DNA of 64,000 nt from Lachnospiraceae bacterium (GTDB lineage: Bacteria > Bacillota > Clostridia > Lachnospirales > Lachnospiraceae): NCBI GenBank assembly GCA_021771755.1, contig JAETOL010000001.1:124001-188000 (forward strand), in the 5' to 3' direction. The position numbers were made by a program, and so were the translations under genes. The notes under the pieces were generated by a model, which was not told where the DNA came from, did not search any database, and worked only from the letters and a program-made list of their open reading frames with translations. Of the stretch, positions 50,856 to 60,323 are shown in pieces (within the stretch, counting starts at the first letter, position 1; the number at the start of each line of letters is the position of its first letter).

Positions 50856-52202
50856 TCACATTCCTCCAATCCTCGCCCGTACTGCATGGATCAATGCGGA
50901 CTGTCCAGTTTCCTTCTTCTCCAACGCTTTCATGACATCTTCATCGTGTGTTCCCTTTGTAATCAGATGATGTATAACCACGGTATGCTTCTGCCCCTGT
51001 CTCCAAAGTCTGGCATTCATCTGCTGATATAATTCCAACGACCATGTCAATCCAAACCACACAATAGTACATCCTCCTTCCTGAAGATTCAGTCCGTGTC
51101 CGGCTGATGCGGGATGAATCAATCCAATCGCAATTTCCCCATGATTCCAATCCGTTATGTCCCTTGAAGTGTCAATCACTCTTGCTTCTGGAAAACGCTT
51201 CTGTATTCTCGCAAGATCATGCTTATACCAGTAAGCTACCAATATCGGTTTCCCATTTGCTGCTTCCACCAAATCTTCCAAAGCATCCAATTTCCTGTCA
51301 TGAATGAAAATCACTTTTTTATCTTCTCCATAAACAGCACCATTTGCCATCTGTAATAATTTATTGGAAAGTGCCGCTGCATTCACGGCATCCAGTTCTT
51401 CCTCGCCTATGGAAAGAACCATATCTCTTTCAAATGACTGATACATTTTTTCTTCTTTGGCATTCATACTCACTTCCACACGATTCTCTATCCGATCCGG
51501 CATATTCAGATAATCGGCTGCCTTCATGGAAATACAAATATCACTAATAAGATCATAGATTTTGTCTTCCGCACCCTGTTTCGGTTTATACGAATAAATA
51601 ATCTCACGATTTCTTTTGTCCGGTAAAAAGAAGCGTTCTCTATAACCGCCTATATATCTTCCAAGTCTCTGTCCCATATCCAGCAAATACATTTGTGGCC
51701 ATAAATCCAACAAGCCATTCGGAGATGGGGTTCCTGTCAATCCGATTACTCGGGAAACTTGTGGTCTCACATGTTTCAATGCCTTAAATCTATGAGCCTT
51801 ACTGGATTTAAAAGAAGACAGTTCATCAATTACTACAGTACTGAAATCCCAACGATAATTCTCTACCAGCCACACCACATTTTCCCTATTGATAATATAA
51901 ATATCGGCAGCTTCTGCCAATGCATGTTCTCTCTGCTTTTTTGTTCCCATTACCAGACTTGCTTTCATCCCTATAAGATGTTCCCATTTCTTTAATTCTT
52001 TCGGCCAAGTATCTTCCGCTACCCTTTTAGGTGCTATGACAAGAATTTTTCCCGCCGTAAAATAATCCAATGCCAATGCAAATAATGCGGTAAGCGTGAT
52101 CACTGTCTTTCCAAGTCCCATGTCTAAAATCAATCCACAATAAGGATGTTCTAAAATAAACCTTGAAGCATACGATTGATATTCATAAGGTTCGTATTTC
52201 AT
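50856..52202 (-). CDS. SNF2-family DEAD/DEAH helicase
   Basis: The 448-residue superfamily 2 ATPase has Walker A LILDMGLGKTVITL (about 29-42), motif II VVIDELSSFKS, motif III GLTGTPSPNGLLDLW, and in the C-terminal lobe SAGHGLNLQEGG and the motif VI QMNARLWRQGQ. Found in nearly all phages of this type beside VRR-NUC and VapE genes, where it probably works in replication or recombination. ATG 52202 has GGAGGAG upstream; it overlaps the VRR-NUC gene by 20 bp. Confidence 0.94.
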   Translation of the reverse strand: MKYEPYEYQSYASRFILEHPYCGLILDMGLGKTVITLTALFALALDYFTAGKILVIAPKRVAEDTWPKELKKWEHLIGMKASLVMGTKKQREHALAEAADIYIINRENVVWLVENYRWDFSTVVIDELSSFKSSKAHRFKALKHVRPQVSRVIGLTGTPSPNGLLDLWPQMYLLDMGQRLGRYIGGYRERFFLPDKRNREIIYSYKPKQGAEDKIYDLISDICISMKAADYLNMPDRIENRVEVSMNAKEEKMYQSFERDMVLSIGEEELDAVNAAALSNKLLQMANGAVYGEDKKVIFIHDRKLDALEDLVEAANGKPILVAYWYKHDLARIQKRFPEARVIDTSRDITDWNHGEIAIGLIHPASAGHGLNLQEGGCTIVWFGLTWSLELYQQMNARLWRQGQKHTVVIHHLITKGTHDEDVMKALEKKETGQSALIHAVRARIGGM

Positions 52203-52467
52203 GCAGCACTCCTCCAATCATTTCCTTACTATCCACGCAGAATACCAAAAATCCCAATTCTTCTAATGTCCGCTTTCTCTTCTCCTGAAGCGGTCTCATC
52301 TTTTTCCCCGGTGCTTTCAATTCCACAAATCCCAACTTTCCTCCGGGGAACAATACCAAGCGGTCGGGCATCCCATCCAAACCGGGAGAGCTGAACTTTA
52401 CCGCCCAGCCTCCCATCTTTTTTGTCTCCGTTCTCAACTTCTGTTCTATACTTTTTTCTGATACCAT
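52183..52467 (-). CDS. VRR-NUC domain nuclease
   Basis: A 94-residue PD-(D/E)XK nuclease of the VRR-NUC family that in eukaryotes includes FAN1. Motifs: SSPGLDGMPDRLVLFPGGK (catalytic PD) and LGFVELKAPGKK (ExK). Start ATG 52467 (GGAG upstream); a longer frame to 52521 is less likely. It probably resolves branched replication products with the SNF2 helicase whose gene it overlaps. Confidence 0.93.
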   Translation of the reverse strand: MVSEKSIEQKLRTETKKMGGWAVKFSSPGLDGMPDRLVLFPGGKLGFVELKAPGKKMRPLQEKRKRTLEELGFLVFCVDSKEMIGGVLHEIRTL

Positions 52468-52575
52468 TTTTACTCCGTTTCCGAATATCCCTATTTCGCG
52501 CGTATATGACGCAACACGCATTTTACACGCACATACAAGGCGATATTCTATAATTTTTATTATTTAAGATACTAT

Positions 52576-52721
52576 CGGCAACATAGGAAACTTCTGTCTT
52601 TTTTCCTCATAAACTCTAAGATTTTTTATGTTTCCATTCCTCTCTTTTTTCGGATACCTCATCGGCAATGGCAACTTCCATAAAGTGCTACATATTGCCG
52701 ATTGTTTCCGATAAATTGCCG
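52576..52721. repeat. Four CGGCAA sites after the VapE gene
   Basis: CGGCAA occurs at 52576 and 52663 on the plus strand and at 52700 and 52721 on the minus strand. ATCGGCAAT at 52661-52669 and ATTGCCGAT at 52694-52702 form a 9-bp inverted pair. The 254-bp gap between VapE and VRR-NUC has no gene otherwise. The cluster could be a protein-binding or replication-start region. Confidence 0.55.
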
Positions 52722-55073
52722 TTATTCTTCCTCACGGACATAACCCTTCACGACTCCGTAAATAGAAAAACGCAGCTTTCCTTCCGGGCGTTTCCACCCC
52801 TCGATATTACTCATAATCGCAGCAATCTCATTCGCATCCTGACGTTTCAAATTGCCGCGTTCTTTTCCAAAACACTCACACCAAATTTCCATATTACAGA
52901 CACGGGTTCTCCGATTCACTCCCACCTTATGGCTTCCTTCAAATTCCGAACCATTGATAAAATTCCGGCGCTCATACAAAGTCATGGAATCCCAACCTTC
53001 CGGCAGAAGCATATCCAAATAATCACGGATCGTTCCCTCTCTCTCATCCTGTTCCATCGCTTCTTTCTGTTCATGGACTGCGATTGGTTCCAGCTCTTTC
53101 GGAAGATGAATGGTTTCTCCATCTTTGTAGTAGTGCAACGCTTCTGCCCAGATCTGTTCCACTTCATCTTTAGTAATCTCCCAAGAACCCCTTCCAGTTC
53201 CTCCCGGTGTTTTTACCGGCCAAAATCTTCGGTTACCCGTAATATCCCTAAGATAAGTGTCCGCATTCGTTGTCCCGATAAACACACATTGTCTTGGATG
53301 TGGAGTTGCCCTGCGCCCAAAAGCGGCACGGTAAATATCGTTTTGTCTTGACAAAAATCCTCTCAGCGTTTCAATGTCCGTTTTCTTTAATCCTGCGAGT
53401 TCCCCAATTTCCAAAATCCAATATCCCTGTAGTTTCTCTGCTGCAGTCTTGTCCTTTGTGTCTGAAAGAAGAAGGGAATCGTTGAACCACTCTCCACAAA
53501 GTTTTGCAATCAACGTGGATTTTCCTTTCCCTTGCGGTCCGGACAACACGAGCATCGTGTCAAACTTACATCCCGGATTCATTACCCTTGCTATCGCCGC
53601 CACCAATGTTTTCCTTGTAACCGCACGAACATAGGCATTGTCGGCTGCTCCAAGAAAATCCACCAATAAAGTATCCACTCTCGGAATTTCATCCCACTCC
53701 GGCAAAGCCGCTAAAAATTCTTTAATGGGATGATAGGAACGATCATCAGTTACTTTTGAAACCGCAATGTCATAATTTCTTGCAGAAAAGTTTCCATAAT
53801 TCAAATCAATATAGGAAATTAACTGTGCATCATCCGCATCTCTCCAAAATTTTGACGGATGATTCCACGGAACTTCCCCTTTAATTTCCATTCCATCCGA
53901 TAACTGATTAAATACAATTGATTTCAACTTTTCGTCATTATTTAAAATTAACAACAAATTTCTCAGATTATTCACTACAATTCCCTGTCGGTTATACTCC
54001 AACTGCATCTTCCAATCTTCTTCCGCAAAATCTAACCGTGCTGATTCTTCCCGTTCTTTAGATAAAGTCTGGCGTACCGCTTCATTTTCTGATGCAAAAT
54101 CCTGCATAGCCTTAAAAGAAGGGAGTTTGGTAGTTTCTATTTCTTCCGTCACTTTTGCATCTAAATTTCCAAACTTATGAATCCTTACTACATCAAACGC
54201 ATTCATAAGTTTTCCGCATGCCGGATCAGTAGCATGATGACTATACGCAAACACATCATCATAAATCACCACTCCCGCAGAAGAATCCGCCGGAATGTAA
54301 TCATATCTTCCTGCCATCTCGCTCGGCTGATATACATCTGGAATGAAAATATCAATTGCCTGCTGAATGGTAAATGTCCGGTTGAATGCCCCAATAATGC
54401 CTCTCTTTTCCAATGGATTCTCTTGTTTTTTGAGACTTTTCTGAACAATTATCCTTTGGCGGTTAGATACCGGCCATGAACTGACATCTTTCCAATCTGT
54501 ATATAAAGCCAATACGTCTTCTGGTTTCAAAAGCTCACCCTTAATTTCCCGAAATATAAACTCTCCATCGGAAGATGTGGATGGCCAATACATCAATCGG
54601 CTTGGTTCATACGTTGTATCATCAAACAGCTCCATTCCAATTTGTTCAGCCACCTTCCGGCTGACAGCCATATATTCATCCGGCGATACTTCGTGGGACA
54701 ATGGAATAATCAAACGAAGTCTTGGTTTTTCCGATGTATGTTTATGGGTGGAATACAGATAGCATTGAAATGAAAAAAACAATTCCAACTGATCCCCAAT
54801 ATCTGCAACTGCATAATCCATATCCAACGTCAAAGCGGATCTGGAAATTACACAATCCTTCTTTCTTCTCCCGCCTTTTAATCTTCCAAGCACAAAACCG
54901 CCTACATCTTTAATATCGTCCTGTTGCGACTTCTTCATTTTCCGATACTGTTCTATTGTTTCCGCAGTACGTTGTGTCTTGGAAATCCGTTCTCTAAAAT
55001 CCTCAAGTTCCATTTCTGTCAGATTCCATTTTTTATCCATACGGGAGTTTCCCGTAGACACCGCAATCTTCAT
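52722..55073 (-). CDS. VapE-type primase/superfamily 3 helicase
   Basis: The 783-residue replication protein has an N-terminal archaeo-eukaryotic-like primase/polymerase region (LTLDMDYAVADI, PRLRLIIPLSHEV, YEPSRLMYWPS) and a C-terminal virulence-associated-E helicase: Walker A LSGPQGKGKSTLIAKLCG (about 510), Walker B WILEIGELAG, and the sensor FIGTTNADTYLRDITGNRRFWPV. Start ATG 55073 after AGGAGGAGATG. It probably primes and opens the phage origin. It follows the DNA polymerase by 13 bp. Confidence 0.93.
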   Translation of the reverse strand: MKIAVSTGNSRMDKKWNLTEMELEDFRERISKTQRTAETIEQYRKMKKSQQDDIKDVGGFVLGRLKGGRRKKDCVISRSALTLDMDYAVADIGDQLELFFSFQCYLYSTHKHTSEKPRLRLIIPLSHEVSPDEYMAVSRKVAEQIGMELFDDTTYEPSRLMYWPSTSSDGEFIFREIKGELLKPEDVLALYTDWKDVSSWPVSNRQRIIVQKSLKKQENPLEKRGIIGAFNRTFTIQQAIDIFIPDVYQPSEMAGRYDYIPADSSAGVVIYDDVFAYSHHATDPACGKLMNAFDVVRIHKFGNLDAKVTEEIETTKLPSFKAMQDFASENEAVRQTLSKEREESARLDFAEEDWKMQLEYNRQGIVVNNLRNLLLILNNDEKLKSIVFNQLSDGMEIKGEVPWNHPSKFWRDADDAQLISYIDLNYGNFSARNYDIAVSKVTDDRSYHPIKEFLAALPEWDEIPRVDTLLVDFLGAADNAYVRAVTRKTLVAAIARVMNPGCKFDTMLVLSGPQGKGKSTLIAKLCGEWFNDSLLLSDTKDKTAAEKLQGYWILEIGELAGLKKTDIETLRGFLSRQNDIYRAAFGRRATPHPRQCVFIGTTNADTYLRDITGNRRFWPVKTPGGTGRGSWEITKDEVEQIWAEALHYYKDGETIHLPKELEPIAVHEQKEAMEQDEREGTIRDYLDMLLPEGWDSMTLYERRNFINGSEFEGSHKVGVNRRTRVCNMEIWCECFGKERGNLKRQDANEIAAIMSNIEGWKRPEGKLRFSIYGVVKGYVREEE

Positions 55074-55086
55074 TCTGCATCTCCTC

Positions 55087-57027
55087 CTAATCCTTTTTAT
55101 AAAATGGACTTTCAAATCCTGCTGCTTTTAATGGAAGTCCTTCTGTCCATACTGGATTGACTGCCATGATTTCATTCACTTCTTCCACGGAAGATTTCCC
55201 ATCAGGCACTTCTAAAACCACCTCATCATGAACATGACATACAATGTCAAATCCCTCCTTTTCCAAGCGAAGCATCGCTTCCGCTAAAATATCCCTGCTT
55301 GCTGCCTGTACAATATTTTCGACTAGCTTTGGACCATATGTTTCCAAACGCATCCATTTCTTGGATTCCCCGATTCCCTCATATGTCAGTCCTTCCCTGC
55401 CGAATTTATTCTGCATCATCCGTGGCTTCACATAAGAAAGTTTTCGTCCTGACGGAAGCGTGACAAATAAAATCCCGCTTTTATATTCAAATGATACCCT
55501 TCCTACTTTGGATGGTTTTTTATCCCGTACTGCCGTTATCGCAGCCTCATCAACCGCCCACCAAAATGCTGTAATATGAGGATTCGCACTTCTCCATGTA
55601 CTTACAAGTCCCGGAAGTTCTTCTTCCGTCAGTCCCATTTTTAAAGCCCCCATCGATGTCAATGCTCCAACTGCACCCCCATATCCCAATGCAAGTTCGC
55701 TGATTTTTCCTTTCTGTCTGAGTGGTGAGGTTTTTGTAATTTCTTCTATCGGTACATGAAACATTGCTGATGCAGAAGCCTCGTATATTTTTCCATGTGT
55801 TTCAAATACCTGTAATCTCCATTCCTCTCCTGCAAGCCATGCCAGTACTCTGGCTTCAATCGCAGAATAGTCGCTGATAATAAATCTACATCCCGGCTTT
55901 GCCACAAAAGCAGTCCTGATTAGTTCCGACAGTACATTTGGAGTGCTTTCATAAAAAAGTTCCACTTCTTCATATCTTCCTTCTGATACCAACGCTCTCG
56001 CCAGTTCCAAATCCGGCAGATGATTCTGCGGAAGATTATGAATCTGCACCAACCGCCCTGCCCATCTGCCTGTCCGGTTTGCCCCATAAAACTGTAACAG
56101 TCCATGAACACGATTTTCTGCACACACAGAACGGTCAATCGCTTCATATTTTTTTACAGAAGTCTTAGATGTTGCCAGCCTAAGTTTTAACACTTCCTGC
56201 ACATCTCCCTCTGCTTTCATTGACAAATCTTTTACTGTATCTTTTGCGAGAGAATCTGCCTCCAGACCTTTTTCCTTAAGCCAAAATTTCAACTGTGACA
56301 CGCTGTTCGGATTCTCCAGTCCTGTTAATTCATAGGCTCTCGCTGTTGCGGTTTCTTTATATAAAAGATCGCAAGCAACCGCATGATTCACAAGATTACG
56401 ATCCACCATAATTCCACGGTCATTGATTCTCTGATCCAGACAGTAAATTTCCTGCTCCCTTTTCGGAATAGGAAATTTAGCCAGTCTCTGCCGTATCTGT
56501 TTTTCCACATCAACATCCCGAATACAATATGTTTTAAACTGTCTCCATTTTTCCGGTGCATCTTTCGGCAGATTTCTTGTTCTTCCTCCATTTGATTTTG
56601 TGGCTTTACACGGGCTGCAAAAATATTTAATCAATTCTTTTCCTTCCGTCATTTTCTGCTTGTCCAATCCGAGAACCGCACCTACTCCTTCCAATGAAAG
56701 AGGCAGGGCTAACATGGCCGCCTGTACCGCCGTACATCTCCACGCTTCTGGTCTGAATGAATGCTGATAATAATTTGAAAAGCAGGTTCTCTCAAAATTT
56801 GCATTAAACGCTGTTTTTGTCACGGTATCATCAAATAACATCTCAATAAATTCCTTCGGGGGTTCTTCTCCGTTCGCCACGTCAATGCAGACCGTTTCCT
56901 CATCATCTACGGAATATGCAATCAGCAAAATTTCAAAATGGGGAGAACTGCTGTACTTATATACACCGCAGGAAATCAGATCCACATCCGAATATGTTTC
57001 AATATCTATCGCTAACGTTCTACCCAT
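55087..57027 (-). CDS. Family A DNA polymerase with 3'-5' exonuclease
   Basis: The 646-residue polymerase has the proofreading exonuclease motifs AIDIETYSDVD (Asp/Glu at 7-9), FNANFERTCF and YCIRDVDVEKQI, and polymerase motifs FIISDYSAIEARVLAWLAGE (motif A), the O-helix region RQKGKISELALGYGGAVGA and HVHDEVVLEV (motif C). It lacks the 5'-3' exonuclease of cellular Pol I. Replicates the phage genome. It overlaps the NUMOD4 gene by 16 bp. Confidence 0.95.
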   Translation of the reverse strand: MGRTLAIDIETYSDVDLISCGVYKYSSSPHFEILLIAYSVDDEETVCIDVANGEEPPKEFIEMLFDDTVTKTAFNANFERTCFSNYYQHSFRPEAWRCTAVQAAMLALPLSLEGVGAVLGLDKQKMTEGKELIKYFCSPCKATKSNGGRTRNLPKDAPEKWRQFKTYCIRDVDVEKQIRQRLAKFPIPKREQEIYCLDQRINDRGIMVDRNLVNHAVACDLLYKETATARAYELTGLENPNSVSQLKFWLKEKGLEADSLAKDTVKDLSMKAEGDVQEVLKLRLATSKTSVKKYEAIDRSVCAENRVHGLLQFYGANRTGRWAGRLVQIHNLPQNHLPDLELARALVSEGRYEEVELFYESTPNVLSELIRTAFVAKPGCRFIISDYSAIEARVLAWLAGEEWRLQVFETHGKIYEASASAMFHVPIEEITKTSPLRQKGKISELALGYGGAVGALTSMGALKMGLTEEELPGLVSTWRSANPHITAFWWAVDEAAITAVRDKKPSKVGRVSFEYKSGILFVTLPSGRKLSYVKPRMMQNKFGREGLTYEGIGESKKWMRLETYGPKLVENIVQAASRDILAEAMLRLEKEGFDIVCHVHDEVVLEVPDGKSSVEEVNEIMAVNPVWTEGLPLKAAGFESPFYKKD

Positions 57028-57209
57028 GCATAAGACCTCCCGCTTTTGATTTTCTTTACCTCATCATAGGTGAGCTCCAATGTCTGCATTGGCAGTCTCC
57101 GCAGCGAGCCACTCTTCCCTTTTACATATCTTGGCATTCTTCTAAGTCTCCCTGTACTGCTGATCTGATACCGGCCTTCCTGCCCTTTTATGTCTTTCCA
57201 TATTTCCAT
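57012..57209 (-). CDS. NUMOD4-like protein, probable remnant of an HNH homing endonuclease
   Basis: A 65-residue protein (MEIWKDIKGQEGRYQISSTG) that carries the NUMOD4 motif, normally the N-terminal DNA-binding piece of HNH homing endonucleases, followed by a short tail LTYDEVKKIKSGRSYAWVER but no HNH domain. The ATG at 57209 has GGAGACGTAAGG upstream. It lies between the single-strand binding protein and the polymerase, a known homing site in phages. Either a stand-alone adaptor or a degraded nuclease. Confidence 0.75.
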   Translation of the reverse strand: MEIWKDIKGQEGRYQISSTGRLRRMPRYVKGKSGSLRRLPMQTLELTYDEVKKIKSGRSYAWVER

Positions 57210-57258
57210 CCTTACGTCTCCTTTTATGTAGGGGACGGAGATCCGCCCCCGTTTATTC

Positions 57259-57810
57259 TTAAGCCAGAAAATCATCCTCACCGTCTACTGCATCGAATTC
57301 ATCCTTTGCATTCATTCTGGAACCAAGTGGCTCTCCATCACGAACTTTCTGAATATTTCCGAGTCCTGCCGCAATTCCTTTATTTCCGTTACTGTTATAT
57401 GCGTAAAAAGTAACGGAAGCACGGATATAACATCCTGAATACAGCTCACTCTGATCCAAAATCGGCTGCACATTTCTATCCACTACCTGTGGTGCCTGTT
57501 TGCTATTCGCATTAATAAAATAGGCTCCTGCATAGGCTTCATCTTCCGGCCTGTCCAAATCTCCATCACGAAGTGGTAATTTCAGATTTGCAGGGATTTT
57601 ACCTCCCCATTTTGACTTTCCGTCTTCTTTTGCCTGTTCAACTGCTTTCTTGATCTTTGCAATCAAATCCGTGTCTTTTTTATCGATAATCAAACTAACG
57701 GAATATTTCGGATCAGATCCATTGATGGAATCCGGCTCAAATGCGTGAAGATAGGATGCTCTCGCTGAAATAATAACTTTCGTGTTGTTTACTCTCGTAC
57801 TCATAATCAT
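57259..57810 (-). CDS. DUF2815 single-stranded DNA-binding-like protein
   Basis: The 183-residue protein belongs to the DUF2815 family, related to T7 gp2.5-type single-strand binding proteins. Landmarks: KVIISARASYLHAFEPD, KYSVSLIIDKKDTD, YAGAYFINANSKQAPQVVD, ELYSGCYIRASVTFYAY, GIAAGLGNIQKV. The acidic C-terminal tail AVDGEDDFLA is the usual partner-binding tip. Its ATG follows the DUF2800 stop directly. Confidence 0.88.
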   Translation of the reverse strand: MIMSTRVNNTKVIISARASYLHAFEPDSINGSDPKYSVSLIIDKKDTDLIAKIKKAVEQAKEDGKSKWGGKIPANLKLPLRDGDLDRPEDEAYAGAYFINANSKQAPQVVDRNVQPILDQSELYSGCYIRASVTFYAYNSNGNKGIAAGLGNIQKVRDGEPLGSRMNAKDEFDAVDGEDDFLA

Positions 57811-58940
57811 TAATCCTCCTGACTAAAATCCGCTTCTGCGGTTGAAATATAAATTGCTTCTCTTTTATCTGAATCTGGTACCAATGTGACTTTTCCATCC
57901 GGCTTGTACACATAACTGCCCAAGATTTCATTAAATTTCTTTTTTCCCATCAGCTTTTCCATTTCTGTAATGCTAATAAGACTCGTCCGGTAAATATCGG
58001 TATAGCCCGCTGTCTTTGCAGCTTCCGCCACTTCCTCTTCATCGGTATATTTCCGGTTGCTTCTTCCAAGTACCAGTTTGAATCCTGGCCATTCTTTTCG
58101 ATTCGTGATTGCTTCGTTCTGCGCATAAGTGTAAATTTCTTCTGCCCACTTCTTTAGTGCATCCGCTTTTGACAACACTTCTGCAATTTCTTCATCTGAT
58201 AGTAACGCTGGCTGTGAAAATTCCATCTGTGCCAAATGAAGATACTCTTCTGCCCTTGCCCTGCATTGAAACCTCGCCTTGCAAAAACGACACCACTCCC
58301 CGGCTTTGTACTCTCCTTCTCCGTCCAACGCCATTTTCGCTTTCGGTTCAAATTCCTGTTCTGCCCATTGATGCAGTTCTTCTGCTGAGATTTCCCATGT
58401 GGAAAAATGGCTGATTCTCGGCTGAACGATGGTAAGTTCTATGGTCTCAATATCAAAAAGTATCTCCGCTATATCCAACATCCCCAAACCATAAATCATC
58501 AACTGCGTATTATTTTCAGCATCCACCTGTACGCCTTTTCCCAGTTTCAGATCGATAATATGAACCTTTTTATCCGTGACAATCACCATATCTGCCGTAC
58601 CAAAACAATCCTTTACATGAAAGCTCAAATCTACCTTCTGTTCCACAGAAAACACCGGATCAGAGCAGATATGCTTTGCTTCTTCTATCTGTTCAATCAC
58701 ATACTGAACATATCCATCTACAGCTTCCAAAAGTTCATCGCTATAGTAATCGGAAGTTGGTCTTCTGCTTCGAATCTTCAAATGTTTCTTTATTAGATGC
58801 TCCGCCAGCTTATGCCCTGCTGTGCCTTCAGCAGTATAAGGACTTTCTTCATCCGGGAACTGTTCCTCCAACAAAAGAGCTGGAGGACAATTCATATACC
58901 GATGCCCGCTGGATGGCGAGTATTTCGCATGTTTCCCCAT
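57810..58940 (-). CDS. DUF2800 Cas4/RecB-like nuclease
   Basis: The 376-residue protein has a PD-(D/E)XK nuclease core: EGTAGHKLAEHLI (motif I Glu/His), FGTADMVIVTD, HIIDLKLGKGVQV (D-x-K) and, near the C-terminus, EWCRFCKARFQC. Together with the N-terminal Cys in YMNCPPALLLE this gives four Cys for an Fe-S cluster as in Cas4 and AddB. It probably acts with the adjacent single-strand binding protein in phage recombination. The start overlaps the 58940 gene by 1 bp. Confidence 0.9.
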   Translation of the reverse strand: MGKHAKYSPSSGHRYMNCPPALLLEEQFPDEESPYTAEGTAGHKLAEHLIKKHLKIRSRRPTSDYYSDELLEAVDGYVQYVIEQIEEAKHICSDPVFSVEQKVDLSFHVKDCFGTADMVIVTDKKVHIIDLKLGKGVQVDAENNTQLMIYGLGMLDIAEILFDIETIELTIVQPRISHFSTWEISAEELHQWAEQEFEPKAKMALDGEGEYKAGEWCRFCKARFQCRARAEEYLHLAQMEFSQPALLSDEEIAEVLSKADALKKWAEEIYTYAQNEAITNRKEWPGFKLVLGRSNRKYTDEEEVAEAAKTAGYTDIYRTSLISITEMEKLMGKKKFNEILGSYVYKPDGKVTLVPDSDKREAIYISTAEADFSQED

Positions 58941-59242
58941 TACAGCACCTCCGCCCTTTTCATCAGTTCTTCATACCGTTCTTCCGGTACTGACGATAAC
59001 TTATCCGCACCGAACTCTTTCAATAACTGTTTGATTTCCTGCGTTTTTCCTGCACGGGATTTTTCTGCCATAACACCCCTGACCTCTGTAATAGAAATCT
59101 TTTTCTCCGGTGTATTTGATTTTTCCGGCTTTTCCTCTGTCTGAATATCTTTTGTAATTTCCAGACCTTCGGATGCCATTTTTCTATAACCTTCTGCTAC
59201 CATTGCAAAACCTTCTGCAATTTGTAATAATCCTTTATTCAT
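58940..59242 (-). CDS. Phage helical protein of unknown function
   Basis: A 100-residue protein with an N-terminal helix (LLQIAEGFAMVAEGYRKMA), a Lys/Glu-rich linker and a C-terminal region VRGVMAEKSRAGKTQEIKQL that resembles SAP or HeH-type nucleic-acid-binding helices seen in phage recombination modules. Often mislabelled as an rRNA biogenesis protein. First gene of the ssDNA/nuclease group, coupled with DUF2800. Perhaps a recombination accessory. Confidence 0.72.
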   Translation of the reverse strand: MNKGLLQIAEGFAMVAEGYRKMASEGLEITKDIQTEEKPEKSNTPEKKISITEVRGVMAEKSRAGKTQEIKQLLKEFGADKLSSVPEERYEELMKRAEVL

Positions 59243-59256
59243 AATCGTTATCCTTT

Positions 59257-59451
59257 CTATCGATGGATGAGCCTGACGTCTCTTGTCAGCACATCAATTT
59301 TGTTGATACTTTCTTTATACATCCCAACATCCACAAGAATGTGATACGGATACTCTTTCACTACCGTTACCTTCCGTTTTCTTTTTGCCCAGATGACCAT
59401 CAAGCGGTCACCCGGTTTCAGAAAGTAACAGTCATTTACCTGCCCTAACAT
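59257..59451 (-). CDS. Small basic beta-rich protein, unknown
   Basis: A 64-residue protein (MLGQVNDCYFLKPGDRLMVI) with alternating strands and a basic patch AKRKRKVTVVKEYPYH, like a small SH3- or KOW-type barrel. No family recognised. Start ATG 59451; 9 bp after the 59461 gene and 14 bp before 58940, so in the same operon. Confidence 0.65.
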   Translation of the reverse strand: MLGQVNDCYFLKPGDRLMVIWAKRKRKVTVVKEYPYHILVDVGMYKESINKIDVLTRDVRLIHR

Positions 59452-59460
59452 TTTCAGTAC

Positions 59461-59865
59461 CTACCGTACAAGTTTTAAACGATGAATGGCATCCCTGTAT
59501 TCTGGTGTCACTCGCTTATCTGCTTTAAGGGTCCTGAGATTGATACGGTTCATATGCATATCGTAGAGACGAACCGGAAGTTTCAATTCCCTTGCACAGT
59601 CCAGTTCCATTTTCATTCCTTCAGAAATATTAAAACCGAACAGCCATACCTCATCACAGCACTCCATAAGTGTTAATCCACAATCAATGCCTTCCAATCT
59701 CTCAGCTTCATCTTCTTCATTTAAAAAATGTGGAAAATACAAAGCAGTTGCAATCGGAACTGTGCCAGAACGAACAGCTACGGCTGCGACAAACTTCATA
59801 TTTTTTTCGTTATTCTCCCTGTCATCCCTAAATGGATGAATGATATATGCAATCTTTTTACGCAT
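59461..59865 (-). CDS. DUF4406/DUF7768-like nucleoside deoxyribosyltransferase-fold protein
   Basis: The 134-residue protein has the Rossmann-like fold of the nucleoside 2-deoxyribosyltransferase superfamily: KKIAYIIHPFRDD, AVRSGTVPIATALYFPHFLN, CCDEVWLFGFNISEGMKMELDCA. The ISEGM...E segment corresponds to the catalytic Glu region. It could make or recycle a nucleotide, or bind a nucleotide signal. First genes of the early operon. Confidence 0.75.
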   Translation of the reverse strand: MRKKIAYIIHPFRDDRENNEKNMKFVAAVAVRSGTVPIATALYFPHFLNEEDEAERLEGIDCGLTLMECCDEVWLFGFNISEGMKMELDCARELKLPVRLYDMHMNRINLRTLKADKRVTPEYRDAIHRLKLVR

Positions 59866-59942
59866 CTTCTTTTATCCTTTCTTCTCTATATGTCAATTTA
59901 CAGTTTCTACTTACGGACCACCAAGTCGTCACTAGGCTTGTC

Positions 59943-60278
59943 CTAAACAGCAGGACGGTACTTATTCGAGCCGTATTCACGGAGCATTTGGTCTAACACC
60001 TTCTTCTGTGCATCATCTGCTTTTTCCATTAACTGTTCCAAAACAAAAATCTGCTCTTGCGACATAATATTTTTATGTGGGTGATACCATTCGGCGATAC
60101 GGACACCGCCTCCGTTACCTCTATAAGTTTCCAGAGGATACTCAGCCGTAAGTGCTACGATATCATTTCGGATTGTTCTATCTGAAACGCCAAGCTCAGA
60201 CGCCAAAACCTGCATATTCTCTTGTCTTCGTGCGACCATGATTCTCATGATCTCTGATCTTCTTTCGTTTGCACTCAC
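59943..60278 (-). CDS. DeoR-type HTH regulator
   Basis: A 111-residue protein with an N-terminal winged helix (RRSEIMRIMVARRQENMQVL then ELGVSDRTIRNDIVALTAEY, residues 6-47) and RGNGGGVRIAEW in the wing, then a helical C-terminus. It has no sugar-sensor domain. Start GTG 60278 behind AAGGAGGTG. A perfect 10-bp inverted repeat lies 46 bp upstream, a likely operator for autoregulation. It may time the early operon. Confidence 0.85.
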   Translation of the reverse strand: MSANERRSEIMRIMVARRQENMQVLASELGVSDRTIRNDIVALTAEYPLETYRGNGGGVRIAEWYHPHKNIMSQEQIFVLEQLMEKADDAQKKVLDQMLREYGSNKYRPAV

Positions 60279-60323
60279 GGCTTTTCACCTCCTTCCCTTT
60301 CCGTCTGTCTGTAATATAGAACT

